DNA of 64,000 nucleotides. Source: Nocardia puris (GTDB lineage Bacteria > Actinomycetota > Actinomycetes > Mycobacteriales > Mycobacteriaceae). Below, one piece after another: positions 27,676-36,053 of this stretch; positions within the stretch are counted from its first letter, which is position 1, and the number at the start of each line of letters is the position of its first letter. Made by a program: the position numbers and the translations under genes. The stretch lies in NCBI RefSeq assembly GCF_003315035.1, contig NZ_QNRE01000005.1, positions 124,001 to 188,000 of the forward strand, read 5' to 3'. The notes beneath the pieces are model-generated. The model had not been told where the DNA came from. It was given only the letters and a program-made list of their open reading frames with translations, and searched no databases.

Positions 27676-27719
27676 GTCAATTTTTGTTGACACGCCCGCG
27701 TCAGTCAATCAAAATTGAC
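27676..27719 (+). promoter_or_regulatory. Twin operator and promoter of the HTH/Clp-N gene pair
   Basis: Two 16-bp palindromes of identical form, GTCAA-N6-TTGAC, lie at 27676-27691 and 27704-27719, 28 bases centre to centre, and are themselves arranged as an inverted pair (GTCAATTTT / AAAATTGAC). The first contains a -35 TTGACA (27687-27692), the second covers a possible -10 CAAAAT (27710-27715, 17-base spacer) and ends 3 bases before the ATG at 27723. This would give a leaderless message with both operators over the promoter. Confidence 0.8.
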
Positions 27720-27722
27720 AGC

Positions 27723-27941
27723 ATGACCGAGGCAACCACATTGGCGGCCGCCGCGGGCAGTCCCGACCCGAAGGTCGGGCTGCGCGCGGTGCTGGCGCTG
27801 CGCAGGCTCCTCGAACGGTTGGAGGCCATTCAGGTGACCAACGCCCGCGAACAGGGCTGGTCCTGGCAGGCCATCGCCGACGCGCTCGAGGTCAGCAAGC
27901 AGGCCGTCCATCAGAAGTACAACCGGAGAGGCAGGGGCTGA
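27723..27941 (+). CDS. Small helix-turn-helix protein partnered with a Clp-N protein
   Basis: A 72-residue protein from ATG 27723. The C-terminal half is a helix-turn-helix: EQGWSWQAIADALEVSKQAV followed by HQKYNRRGRG. The N-terminal half (VGLRAVLALRRLLERLEAIQ) is probably a dimerisation helix. It lies behind two identical palindromes, so autorepression is likely. Its last base is the first base of the next gene's ATG (TGATG), giving a tightly coupled pair. Confidence 0.8.
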   Translation: MTEATTLAAAAGSPDPKVGLRAVLALRRLLERLEAIQVTNAREQGWSWQAIADALEVSKQAVHQKYNRRGRG

Positions 27942-28519
27942 TGTTCGAAAGGTTCACCAAGTCGGCCAGATTCGCGGTGGTGGGCGCGCAAGAGGACGCG
28001 CGCGCCCTGCGATCACCGTCCATCGGCGTGGAACACGTGCTGCTCGGCGTGCTCGCCCACGCCGAGCCCGACGTCAAGGCGCTGCTCGCGGAGGAGGGAC
28101 TCACGCACGAGGGCGTCACCGCCGCGCTGCGACAGCGCGGGCGCGGCGAACCGCTCGGCGACGCGGACGCCGAAGCGCTGCGCTCGATCGGCATCGACCT
28201 CGACGCGGTGCGCGAATCCCTGGAGGCGACCTTCGGCGAGAACGCCCTCGACGGCCCCGAGCCCGAACCCCCGCGCGGCCTGTTCGGCAAGCGCAGGGCG
28301 AGCGGGCACATCCCGTTCACCCGCGACGCGAAGAAGGTGCTGGAGCTCTCGCTGCGCGAAGCCCTGGCCCGCCAGGACAAGACCATCGGGGTCGAACACG
28401 TGCTGCTGGGCATCCTGCGCGCCCCGAACGACACCACGGCCGACCTGCTGGGCGGCGCGCCCGCGATCGCCGCCCTCCGCCCGAAGGTGCACGCCCACCT
28501 CGACCGCCCGGCGGCGTAG
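27941..28519 (+). CDS. ClpC2-like protein: two Clp N-terminal repeats without an ATPase
   Basis: A 192-residue protein made of two Clp-N repeat units: MFERFTKSARFAVVGAQEDA with SIGVEHVLLGVLAHAEPDVK, and a second from about residue 125 (FTRDAKKVLELSLREALARQ with TIGVEHVLLGILRAPNDTTA). There are no Walker motifs and no AAA+ domain. The Clp-N fold binds substrates and adaptors in ClpC1; mycobacterial ClpC2 with the same build is implicated as a decoy that captures ClpC1-binding compounds. A similar sentinel role is inferred here. Co-transcribed with the upstream HTH gene. Confidence 0.85.
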   Translation: MFERFTKSARFAVVGAQEDARALRSPSIGVEHVLLGVLAHAEPDVKALLAEEGLTHEGVTAALRQRGRGEPLGDADAEALRSIGIDLDAVRESLEATFGENALDGPEPEPPRGLFGKRRASGHIPFTRDAKKVLELSLREALARQDKTIGVEHVLLGILRAPNDTTADLLGGAPAIAALRPKVHAHLDRPAA

Positions 28520-28578
28520 GGCGCGGCGAAACGCGTTCAACGCCAGCGCGGATGGGCGCCCCCACTTAGCATGGGCGC

Positions 28579-28971
28579 ATGCAGCTAGTGCTTCGACTGA
28601 TCATCAACGCGGTGGCCATCTGGTTGGCCGCGGCCTGGGTGACCGGTATCGAGATCCTGAGTCCGGAAGAGAACGGCAACGGCGGCAAGATCGTCGTGGT
28701 GCTGGTGATCGCCGCGGTGTTCACGCTGGTGAACGCGCTGGTGAAGCCGATCGTGAAGCTGCTTTCGCTGCCGCTGATCATCCTCACCCTCGGCCTGTTC
28801 CTGCTGGTCGTGAACGCCCTGATGCTGTGGCTCACCGCCAAGCTCACCGAACTGGTCGACCAGCCCGACTACGGCCTGGTGGTGGACGGTTTCTGGGCGG
28901 CCGTGCTCGGCGGCATCATCATCTCCCTGGTCAACTGGGTGCTGGGCGTGCTGGTCCCCGACAAGGACTGA
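28579..28971 (+). CDS. Phage-holin family IV (DUF360-like) membrane protein
   Basis: A 130-residue protein with four hydrophobic helices: LVLRLIINAVAIWLAAAWVT, KIVVVLVIAAVFTLVNALVK, LIILTLGLFLLVVNALMLWL and WAAVLGGIIISLVNWVLGVL. The order and NALVKPI/LTLGLF segments match the actinobacterial four-TMS 'phage holin superfamily IV' proteins, which are chromosomal membrane proteins rather than prophage genes. Function is unknown. It ends 20 bases before a strong bidirectional hairpin. Confidence 0.88.
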   Translation: MQLVLRLIINAVAIWLAAAWVTGIEILSPEENGNGGKIVVVLVIAAVFTLVNALVKPIVKLLSLPLIILTLGLFLLVVNALMLWLTAKLTELVDQPDYGLVVDGFWAAVLGGIIISLVNWVLGVLVPDKD

Positions 28972-28990
28972 GCAGGCTCCGCGGCCGACA

Positions 28991-29020
28991 CGGGCCCGGT
29001 GGTGGAAACCACCGGGCCCG
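28991..29020. terminator. Bidirectional terminator between convergent genes
   Basis: A perfect 13-bp stem CGGGCCCGGTGGT (28991-29003) with 29008-29020 and a GGAA loop, exactly between the holin-like gene (ends 28971) and menA on the other strand (ends 29029). The plus-strand side is followed by TTCGTCTGTC. Confidence 0.85.
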
Positions 29021-29028
29021 TTCGTCTG

Positions 29029-29898
29029 TCAGCCCACGCCCAGCGCCACCGCCGTCACCACCGACCACACCAGCAGCGCCAGCCCGGAATCGCGCAGCGC
29101 CGGAATGAGTTCCAGACCTTGCCCGCCGGAGCGCACCGGGGCGTTCGCGCGAATCGCCAGCGGGATCGCCAGGAGACCGGCGAGCGCGAACGGGGTGCGG
29201 AACACGAGCAGCAGCGTGACGACGAACGGCGCGGCGAGCAGCACCAGGTGCAGGGTGCGGGTCCGGGGATCGCCGAGTTTCACCGCGAGCGTGGTCTTTC
29301 CGGACGCGGTGTCGGTGGGGATGTCGCGCAGGTTGTTCGCCACCAGCACCGCGCTGGAGAACGCGCCCACCGCCACGGCCAGCGCCAGCCCGACCCAGTC
29401 CACGCGCTCGGCCTGCACGAACTGCGTGCCCAGCACGCCGATCAAGCCGAAGAACACGAACACGGCGACCTCGCCGAATCCGCTGTAGCCGTAGGGTTTG
29501 CTGCCGCCGGTGTAGAACCAGGCGCCCGCCAGGCAGCCCGCGCCGACCAGCAGCAGCCACCACGCCGACGTCGCCACCAGCACCAGCCCGAACACCGCGC
29601 CCAGCGCCAGGCTCGCGATCGCCGCGTTGCGCACGGCCGCGGGCGAGGCCAGTCCGGAACCGACCAGTCGCAGCGGGCCGACGCGCTCGTCGTCGGTGCC
29701 GCGAATGCCGTCGGAGTAGTCGTTGGCGTAGTTGACCCCGACGATCAGCGCCAGCGAGACCACCAGCGCCAGCAGGGCTTTCCACCAGACGGCGCCGTCG
29801 AGCGAGGCGGCGGCGCCGGTTCCGGCGATCACCGGCGCGATCGCGTTCGGCAGGGTGCGGGGCCGGGCGCCCTCCAGCCATTGCGCTGCTGTAGCCAT
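29029..29898 (-). CDS. menA: 1,4-dihydroxy-2-naphthoate polyprenyltransferase
   Basis: A 289-residue membrane prenyltransferase (UbiA superfamily) that joins dihydroxynaphthoate to a polyprenyl chain to give demethylmenaquinone. The first Asp-rich motif is [15 protein letters not shown] with [12 protein letters not shown]; the second is [20 protein letters not shown]. About eight helices are visible. It starts at ATG 29898 and lies 27 bases downstream of the SRPBCC gene on the same strand. The prenyl donor could come from the polyprenyl synthase at 57192. Confidence 0.97.
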   Translation of the reverse strand: MATAAQWLEGARPRTLPNAIAPVIAGTGAAASLDGAVWWKALLALVVSLALIVGVNYANDYSDGIRGTDDERVGPLRLVGSGLASPAAVRNAAIASLALGAVFGLVLVATSAWWLLLVGAGCLAGAWFYTGGSKPYGYSGFGEVAVFVFFGLIGVLGTQFVQAERVDWVGLALAVAVGAFSSAVLVANNLRDIPTDTASGKTTLAVKLGDPRTRTLHLVLLAAPFVVTLLLVFRTPFALAGLLAIPLAIRANAPVRSGGQGLELIPALRDSGLALLVWSVVTAVALGVG

Positions 29899-29925
29899 GC
29901 TCGCAGCCTAATGCGGGCCGCCGGT

Positions 29926-30381
29926 TCAGGCGCGCACGGCGGCTTGCAGGCGGGCGAGCCCCTTCTCGAAGTCCTTGCCGATCAACCGATCCATCTTGAT
30001 GACCTTGCCGACCACGGCCATCAGGCCCTTCTGTTCGCCGTCCATCCGCCACACCACTTCGGTGCCGCCGTCGGCAGGGGTCAGCCGGAAGGTCAGCTTG
30101 CTGGTGGACTTGAACGGCTTGGTGAACTCGAGCCGGATGCCGATCTCGCGCTCGGTGTCCGTCACGGTCTCCATGCTGCCCGCGCCCGCCTTGCGGTTGC
30201 CGCTCCAGGAGTAGCGCGCGCCCACACCGGATTCCGGACCGCTGTAGACGCGTTCCATGCCGGGGTCTATGTCCTCCCAAGGCGACCACTTCGGCCATTC
30301 GCGGTAGTTGGCGATCAGCCCGTGCACACGGGAGGGGTCGGCCGCGACCACGGCCCGCCTGACCACTTCGTACTCAGCCAT
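29926..30381 (-). CDS. SRPBCC (polyketide cyclase-like) family protein
   Basis: A 151-residue START/Bet-v1-fold protein: MAEYEVVRRAVVAADPSRVH, then YREWPKWSPWEDIDPGMERV, YSGPESGVGARYSWSGNRKA and TEVVWRMDGEQKG. The WPKWSPWE turn and GTEVVW strand are typical of the polyketide cyclase/dehydrase 2 family, which bind hydrophobic ligands in a cavity. It precedes menA in a likely operon and is divergent from the AfsR-like regulator. The ligand is unknown. Confidence 0.88.
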   Translation of the reverse strand: MAEYEVVRRAVVAADPSRVHGLIANYREWPKWSPWEDIDPGMERVYSGPESGVGARYSWSGNRKAGAGSMETVTDTEREIGIRLEFTKPFKSTSKLTFRLTPADGGTEVVWRMDGEQKGLMAVVGKVIKMDRLIGKDFEKGLARLQAAVRA

Positions 30382-30511
30382 GCGGTCAGCGTATGCCGGT
30401 TACGGCGTCCGCGAGGGCGTATCGGTGAGGACGGCACGAGCCCGTCTCGGCAGGTGGGGGCGGAAAACCGGGACGACCCGCGCCGTGCGGTTCGCCTACG
30501 ATGGCCGTGGA

Positions 30512-33500
30512 ATGTTTCCCGATCCGGGCGGCCCGAACCGCCGAACCCTGACGCTGCCGGAAGACGCATCGATCGTGGTCGCCCTGCTGGGCGAGGTCGC
30601 GTTGCGCCGCGACGGCGTGCTGAGCGCCGTGCCGGGGGCCCGGTCGCGCCTGCTGCTCGCCGCCCTGGCGCTGCACCCGGGGCGCAGCCGGTCGGCGATC
30701 GCCCTCATCGAGGACGTGTGGGGTGAGCGTCCGCCGCGTTCCCCGATGAACGCCCTGCACACCCAGGTCTCCCGGTTGCGCGCGGCGCTGCCCGCGGGTG
30801 CGCTGGAGATCGGGCCCGCCGGCTACAAACTGACCGCGCCGGTCGATCTCGCGCTCGTCGCCGACCTGCGACACCGGGCCGAGCGTGCCCGCGCGGACGG
30901 CGACCTACCCGGCTGCCTGGCGACGATCGAGGCCGCGCGCCGACTCTGGCGCGGCGACCCGGCCGCCGACCTCCCGCCGGGTGCGGTGGCCGACGAACTC
31001 ACCGCCCTCGCCGCCGCCAGGCTCGCCGAACTCGACGCCGTCGAACTCGCGGCCCGACTCGACGCGGGCGACCACGAAGGCGCCCTCGCCCTCGCCCGCC
31101 GCCGCGCGACACACGCCCCGCTCGACGAACCCGCCCACCACGACCTCCTGCGCCTGCTGGCCACGACCGGCCGCGCGAACGAGGCGCTGGAAACCTTCGC
31201 CGCCTTCCGCACGCGCCTCGCCGACGAACTCGGCGCCGACCCCGGCCGAGCCCTGGTCGACCTCAACACCGCGATCCTGCGGGGCGAGCACGCCGAATCG
31301 GCCGCAGCGCAGAACACCTCGGCGGCCGAGTACGCCGCGGGCCCGGGCGCCGGTGATGCCGCGCGGCTGGATCCGGCTCGCTCGCGGCGCACCGAACCGC
31401 CCGCGGCGCGGAGTTCGCGAATGGCCGAGGACATCACGGGTGTCGGTGATGCCACACGGTTCGATCCGACGCACTCGTCGGCGCCCGAGTTCGCCGCCGC
31501 GTCCACCGGCCTCCGCGCCGCCCCCAACGCACTGCTCGGCCGCGCCGACGACCTCGCCGCGATCACAGCCCTCCTGTCCGAATCGCGCGTTGTCACCGTG
31601 CTCGGTCCCGGCGGCACCGGAAAGACGAGGGTCGCCAACGAGATCGGTGTGCGGGTGGGACGCGGCAGGCCGGTGGTGCTGGTCGAATTGGCCGCGGTGC
31701 GTGGGGAATCCGGTGATCCGCGCTCGGAGGTGGAGGCGGCGATCGCCGCCGTGCTCGGCCTGAGCGATCTCACCCTCGACGCCGCCGCCATACGCGGGCC
31801 GATGGCGCTGGACGCCCGCACCCGCCTGCGGGAGGCGTTGGCGGCGCGCCCGCCGCTGCTGATCCTCGACAACTGCGAGCATCTGATCGAGGCCGTCGCG
31901 GTGGTGGTCGCGGATCTGATCGGGGCCGCCGACCGGCTGACGGTGCTCACCACCAGCCGTGCGCCGCTGATGATCACCGCCGAAACCGTCTATCCGCTGG
32001 GCCCGCTCACCGTCGACGCGGCGGGCTCACCCGCGACCGATCTGTTCGCCGCGCGGGCGCGGGCGGTGCGCCCCGCCGTGCGCCTGGACCAGGCCGCCGT
32101 CGCCCGACTCTGCGCGGCGCTCGACGGCCTGCCGCTGGCCATCGAACTCGCGGCCGCGCGGGTGCGCACGATGAGCGTGGCGGAGATCGAGGCGGGCCTC
32201 GCGGACCGATTCGCGCTGCTGCGCCAGGGCGACCGCAGCTCCCCGGAACGCCACCGCACCCTGCACGCCGTGATCGACTGGAGCTGGGATCTGCTCGACC
32301 CGCCGCAACGGGTCGCGCTGCGCCGATTGTGCCGATTCCCAGGCGGTTTCGGCCTCGACGCCGCCCGCGCCGTGGCGGGTGGCCCGGAGGTCGGCGACGT
32401 GGACGCGGCGGTGGAGGGTCTGGTGAACCAGTCCCTGCTGACCGTCCTCGACGACGAATCGTCCACGCGCTACCGGATGTTGGAGACGGTGCGCGAGTAC
32501 GGCGAGGAGGGTCTGGCCGCCCATCCCGACGAGGCGGAGCGCGTGACCGAGCGCCTGACCTGCTGGGCCCGCGAACTGGCCGAACACATCGCGGCGAACT
32601 TCCTGCACGGCGACCAAGCGGCGCTGGCGCAGCGGGCGCACGCGGAGGTGGACAATCTCACGACCGCGCTGCGCTACGCCGTCGATCGCCGCGACTCCCA
32701 CACGGCCTACAGCGTTTTCCCGGTGCTGGCCGCGCTGTGGGCGATGCGCGGCGCGCACACGGAACTGGTCCACTGGATCGAGCCGGTCTTCGACCTCGGT
32801 GACAGTCCGGCGGCGCGCTCGGACCTGGTGGTCGACGCCTACGGCCTGATGTTCATGCACACCCTCTATGTGAGCCGGGACGCGCGGGCATGCTCCCGGA
32901 TTCGCTTGCGGGTGCGCCGATTGTCGCGCACCCGAACCGATCTCGGTCCCGGCGACCGGCTCGCGGTCTCGATGATGCTGTTCCGCGGCGACGGCGCCGG
33001 GGTGGCGCGCCGTCTCGCCGAGGCGGTGCTCTCCGACGACCGGGACTGCCGGGTGGCCGCCTTGCTCCTGCGCGCCAACCTCCGCGAGAACCTGGGCGAC
33101 CTGCGCGGTTCCACGCGCGACGCGATGCGCGCGCTGGCGCTCATCGACGAGGGCAACCTGTGGACAGCGGGCATGCTCTCCCGGCATCTGGGCCAATTGC
33201 GCGGCCAGATGGCCGATTACGCGGGCGCGGTGACTTATCACCGGCGCAGCCTCGACCTGCTGGCCCGGCTCGGCGCGCACGAGGATGCCGTCGAGATCCG
33301 CAGCATGCTCGCCGCCGCGCTCGCGGGTCTGGCGGAATGGGACGCGGCCCGCGGCGAACTCGCGCTCGCGTTCGAAGGTCTCGACCTGAGCCCCGACGCG
33401 CGGTCGGGTGCCAACGGCCTGCTCGGTTCGGTCACGCAGAGCATGGCCGAGCTGGCTATGGCCGAGGGCAGAACCGAAGAGGGACTGCGTGTTTACGAGC

Positions 33501-33964
33501 GGGCGCTCACGCTGTGCGGGTGGCCGGAAGGGGTCTCCGATCTCGGCCCGCACTCGATGATGGTGGCCGCGGCCGCGATCGACGCCCGCGTGCTGTGTGA
33601 GCGGGCCGACCCGGCGGATCCGCTGCCGTGGCGGTTGCTCGACGTGGCGCTTCCCGCGTTGACCGGGTACCGGGACCTGCCGCAGATCGGGGGAATCGCC
33701 TGCGCCATCGGATCTTTCCTGATCGCGATCGACCGGGATACCGATCGTGCACTGGAACTACTCGCCCTCGCGCCGCGCGTCTATGCGCGCCAAGACTTTC
33801 CGTCGACGCGACTCGACCGGCACCGAGCCCTGGCCGAGCGCCGACTCGGCACGCAACGGGTGGCGGCGGCCTTCGCGCGGGAGGTGCGCGGCGGCCGTGA
33901 TCGCGCCGCGTCCGACATCCTCCGTCTGCTCGAAGAGGTTGCCGCGCATCGGAACTGCCGATGA
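30512..33964 (+). CDS. AfsR/SARP-type regulator: winged helix, BTAD, NB-ARC ATPase and TPR domains
   Basis: A 1150-residue regulator. ATG 30512 follows TACGAT by 9 bases. An OmpR-like winged helix (about residues 15-105: ALLGEVALRRDGVLSAVPGA, SRSAIALIEDVWGERPP) and a bacterial activation domain (to about 260) are followed by a low-complexity linker, then an ATPase: Walker A VTVLGPGGTGKTRVANEI (near residue 365), Walker B LLILDNCEHLIEA, and LPLAIELAAARV. The last 450 residues are TPR-like helices. Such proteins activate nearby genes after nucleotide and ligand binding. The adjacent exporter operon, convergent with it, is a possible target. Confidence 0.9.
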   Translation: MFPDPGGPNRRTLTLPEDASIVVALLGEVALRRDGVLSAVPGARSRLLLAALALHPGRSRSAIALIEDVWGERPPRSPMNALHTQVSRLRAALPAGALEIGPAGYKLTAPVDLALVADLRHRAERARADGDLPGCLATIEAARRLWRGDPAADLPPGAVADELTALAAARLAELDAVELAARLDAGDHEGALALARRRATHAPLDEPAHHDLLRLLATTGRANEALETFAAFRTRLADELGADPGRALVDLNTAILRGEHAESAAAQNTSAAEYAAGPGAGDAARLDPARSRRTEPPAARSSRMAEDITGVGDATRFDPTHSSAPEFAAASTGLRAAPNALLGRADDLAAITALLSESRVVTVLGPGGTGKTRVANEIGVRVGRGRPVVLVELAAVRGESGDPRSEVEAAIAAVLGLSDLTLDAAAIRGPMALDARTRLREALAARPPLLILDNCEHLIEAVAVVVADLIGAADRLTVLTTSRAPLMITAETVYPLGPLTVDAAGSPATDLFAARARAVRPAVRLDQAAVARLCAALDGLPLAIELAAARVRTMSVAEIEAGLADRFALLRQGDRSSPERHRTLHAVIDWSWDLLDPPQRVALRRLCRFPGGFGLDAARAVAGGPEVGDVDAAVEGLVNQSLLTVLDDESSTRYRMLETVREYGEEGLAAHPDEAERVTERLTCWARELAEHIAANFLHGDQAALAQRAHAEVDNLTTALRYAVDRRDSHTAYSVFPVLAALWAMRGAHTELVHWIEPVFDLGDSPAARSDLVVDAYGLMFMHTLYVSRDARACSRIRLRVRRLSRTRTDLGPGDRLAVSMMLFRGDGAGVARRLAEAVLSDDRDCRVAALLLRANLRENLGDLRGSTRDAMRALALIDEGNLWTAGMLSRHLGQLRGQMADYAGAVTYHRRSLDLLARLGAHEDAVEIRSMLAAALAGLAEWDAARGELALAFEGLDLSPDARSGANGLLGSVTQSMAELAMAEGRTEEGLRVYERALTLCGWPEGVSDLGPHSMMVAAAAIDARVLCERADPADPLPWRLLDVALPALTGYRDLPQIGGIACAIGSFLIAIDRDTDRALELLALAPRVYARQDFPSTRLDRHRALAERRLGTQRVAAAFAREVRGGRDRAASDILRLLEEVAAHRNCR

Positions 33965-33967
33965 GAA

Positions 33968-33999
33968 GACCGCCGCCCCCGAATGCGGGAGCGGCGGTC
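33968..33999. terminator. Terminator between the AfsR-like gene and the ABC exporter genes
   Basis: A 9-bp stem GACCGCCGC (33968-33976) with 33991-33999, extended by CCC/GGG pairs, sits 4 bases behind the stop at 33964 and 6 bases before the end of the convergent permease gene at 34005. It can serve both directions. Confidence 0.75.
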
Positions 34000-34004
34000 G
34001 GTTC

Positions 34005-34841
34005 TCAGGCCCGGCGCATGTACGCGCGGACGGTGAGCGGCGCGAAGATGGCGATCACCACCACGGAGCCGAGCATCGACCACAGCAGATCGGTGCCGAA
34101 CGCCGTGCCGTTCATCAGCGCTCGGCACGCGTTCACCATGTAGTACACGGGATTCACGTGATTGAGCGCCTGCAACCAGCCGGGCATCGTGCTCACCACG
34201 GCGAACGCGCCGGACATGAAGGTGAGCGGGAACATCACCATCATCGAGATGCCTTGGACGCCCGCCGCGCTCTTGCCGGTGACGCCGACCAGCGCCCAGA
34301 TCCAGCTGACGGCGAACGAGCACGCCACGATGACCAGTCCCGCCGCGACCACGCCGAGCACGCCGCCCTCGGGCCGGTACCCGATGCACAGGCCCACCAC
34401 CACGGTGAGCACGGTGGCGATGGTGTAGCGCACCATATCGGCGGTCAGCGCACCGGCCAGCACCGAAACCCGGGCGATGGGCAGGGATTTGAAGCGGTCG
34501 AACACGCCCTTGTCCATGTCCTCGCGCAACTGGGTGCCGGTCACCACCGAGGACAGCACCACCGTCTGCACCAGGATGCCGGGGATGAGGACGGGCAGAT
34601 ACGCCGAGACGCTACCGCCGATCGCACCGCCGAAGATGTAGGCGAACAGCGCGGTGAACAGGATCGGCTGGATCGTCACGTCGAACAGCTGCTCGGGGTT
34701 GTGCTTCATCTTCAGCAGCCCGCGATGGGCCATGGTGAGGGACGTGGACACGGTGTCGCGCAAGCTGATTCGCTCGACGGCGGTGGGTGCGGTCCGAAGT
34801 GCGCGGTCGGCGGGTGCGGTGGTCGCGGTGAGGGTGGTCAT
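34005..34841 (-). CDS. ABC-2 type transporter permease (DrrB-like)
   Basis: A 278-residue membrane protein with six helices. DTVSTSLTMAHRGLLKMKHN (a basic N-terminal cytosolic segment) is followed by LFDVTIQPILFTALFAYIFG, IPGILVQTVVLSSVVTGTQL, EDMDKGVFDRFKSLPIARVS (the ABC-2 coupling motif) and PLTFMSGAFAVVSTMPGWLQ. It overlaps the ATPase gene by 4 bases. It matches daunorubicin-resistance-type exporters, so export of a lipophilic compound is likely; the cargo is unknown. Confidence 0.92.
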   Translation of the reverse strand: MTTLTATTAPADRALRTAPTAVERISLRDTVSTSLTMAHRGLLKMKHNPEQLFDVTIQPILFTALFAYIFGGAIGGSVSAYLPVLIPGILVQTVVLSSVVTGTQLREDMDKGVFDRFKSLPIARVSVLAGALTADMVRYTIATVLTVVVGLCIGYRPEGGVLGVVAAGLVIVACSFAVSWIWALVGVTGKSAAGVQGISMMVMFPLTFMSGAFAVVSTMPGWLQALNHVNPVYYMVNACRALMNGTAFGTDLLWSMLGSVVVIAIFAPLTVRAYMRRA

Positions 34842-35818
34842 GCCGCGCTCCTTTCGGCGTCGTCGGCCGGGCGGCCGGTGATGGTGAGGAACACCTCGTC
34901 CAGGCTGGGCTTGCTCACGGTGATCTCATCCACCGGAATCTCCCACTCCCGCAAGCGGATCAGCAGATCGGTGGTGACGTCGGCGTTCGGCAGCGGCGCG
35001 GTGAGCCTGCCCGCCTCGGGCGTGACGGTCGCCTGGGCGCCCAGGAAATCGGCGACCACGCGGCGGGCGTCCTCGAGTTGGGCGCGGTCGGCCAGCGTCA
35101 GGTGCAAGGAGGAGCCGCCGACCGAGGACTTGAGTTCGTCGGCGGTGCCGTCGGCGATCACCCGGCCCCGGTCGATCACCGCGATGCGGTCGGCCAGCTG
35201 GTCGGCCTCGTCCAGGTACTGCGTGGTGAGCAGCACCGTCGTGCCCTCACGGACCAAGCGGCGGATGGTGTCCCACATCTGGGCCCGCGTGCGCGGGTCC
35301 AGGCCGGTGGTCGGCTCGTCGAGGAACAGCAGCGGCGGCGAGGCGATGAGGCTGGCCGCGAGGTCGAGGCGGCGCCGCATACCGCCGGAGAAGTTCTTCA
35401 GCGCCTTGTTCGCGGCCTCGGTCAACCCGAACTCCTCGAGCAGGTCGGCCGATTTGCGGCGCGCGTCGGCGCGGCTCAGCCCGAGCAGGCGGGAGAACAG
35501 CATCAGGTTCTCGGTGGCGGAGAGGTCCTCGTCCACCGAGGCGTACTGCCCGGTGACGCCGAGCAGCGAGCGGACGGCGGTCGGCTCGGCCACCACGTCG
35601 CGGCCGAAGATGCGGGCGCTGCCGCCGTCGGGGCGCAACAGGGTGGCGAGCATGCGCAGGGTGGTGGTCTTGCCGGCGCCGTTCGGGCCGAGCACGCCGT
35701 AGACCGCGCCGCGCGGCACGGCCAGGCTGACGCCGTCGACGGCGCGCTGTTCCCCGAACACCTTGACCAGGCCGTCCGCCTCGACGGCGAGCGCTGCGGT
35801 GGGTGCGAATGATGTCAT
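34838..35818 (-). CDS. ABC transporter ATP-binding protein (DrrA-like)
   Basis: A 326-residue protein. The start is ATG 35818 (MTSFAPTAALAVEADGLVKV); upstream codons of the same frame are not protein-like. Walker A is GVLGPNGAGKTTTLRML, Q-loop VTGQYASVDEDLSATENLML, signature LKNFSGGMRRRLDLAASL, Walker B LLFLDEPTTGLDPRTRAQMW. The C-terminal domain of about 85 residues is typical of DrrA-type ATPases. It forms a two-gene exporter with the overlapping permease gene and is the first gene of the unit. Confidence 0.94.
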   Translation of the reverse strand: MTSFAPTAALAVEADGLVKVFGEQRAVDGVSLAVPRGAVYGVLGPNGAGKTTTLRMLATLLRPDGGSARIFGRDVVAEPTAVRSLLGVTGQYASVDEDLSATENLMLFSRLLGLSRADARRKSADLLEEFGLTEAANKALKNFSGGMRRRLDLAASLIASPPLLFLDEPTTGLDPRTRAQMWDTIRRLVREGTTVLLTTQYLDEADQLADRIAVIDRGRVIADGTADELKSSVGGSSLHLTLADRAQLEDARRVVADFLGAQATVTPEAGRLTAPLPNADVTTDLLIRLREWEIPVDEITVSKPSLDEVFLTITGRPADDAERSAA

Positions 35819-36053
35819 GCCCTCACCGTGCGGGACCCGGCTTGCACGGGTCTTGCACGGCGCTGGCGTGCACTCTTGCGTGCACCTCGCCGTTACGTCA
35901 CGCTGCGCCGTCCCCCGCGTCCAGACGGCCCGACTCGGCCCTCGCCACGCGCACCCGCGCCGCCCCACGGACCTGCGAGTCCGAGCGACCGTGCGGAACC
36001 CACCCGCTCGGCTCGGCCCCTGCCGCACCGGCCCCGTGCGGGCGTCGAACCGC

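Noticed and set aside
28579..28971. Prophage interpretation of the holin-like gene
   Set aside because: No other phage genes are nearby; the family is a chromosomal four-helix protein in actinobacteria.
33747..35702. Long plus-strand frame opposite the ABC exporter genes
   Set aside because: Antisense to clear Walker-motif and permease genes; composition is His/Gly/Ala-rich without domains.
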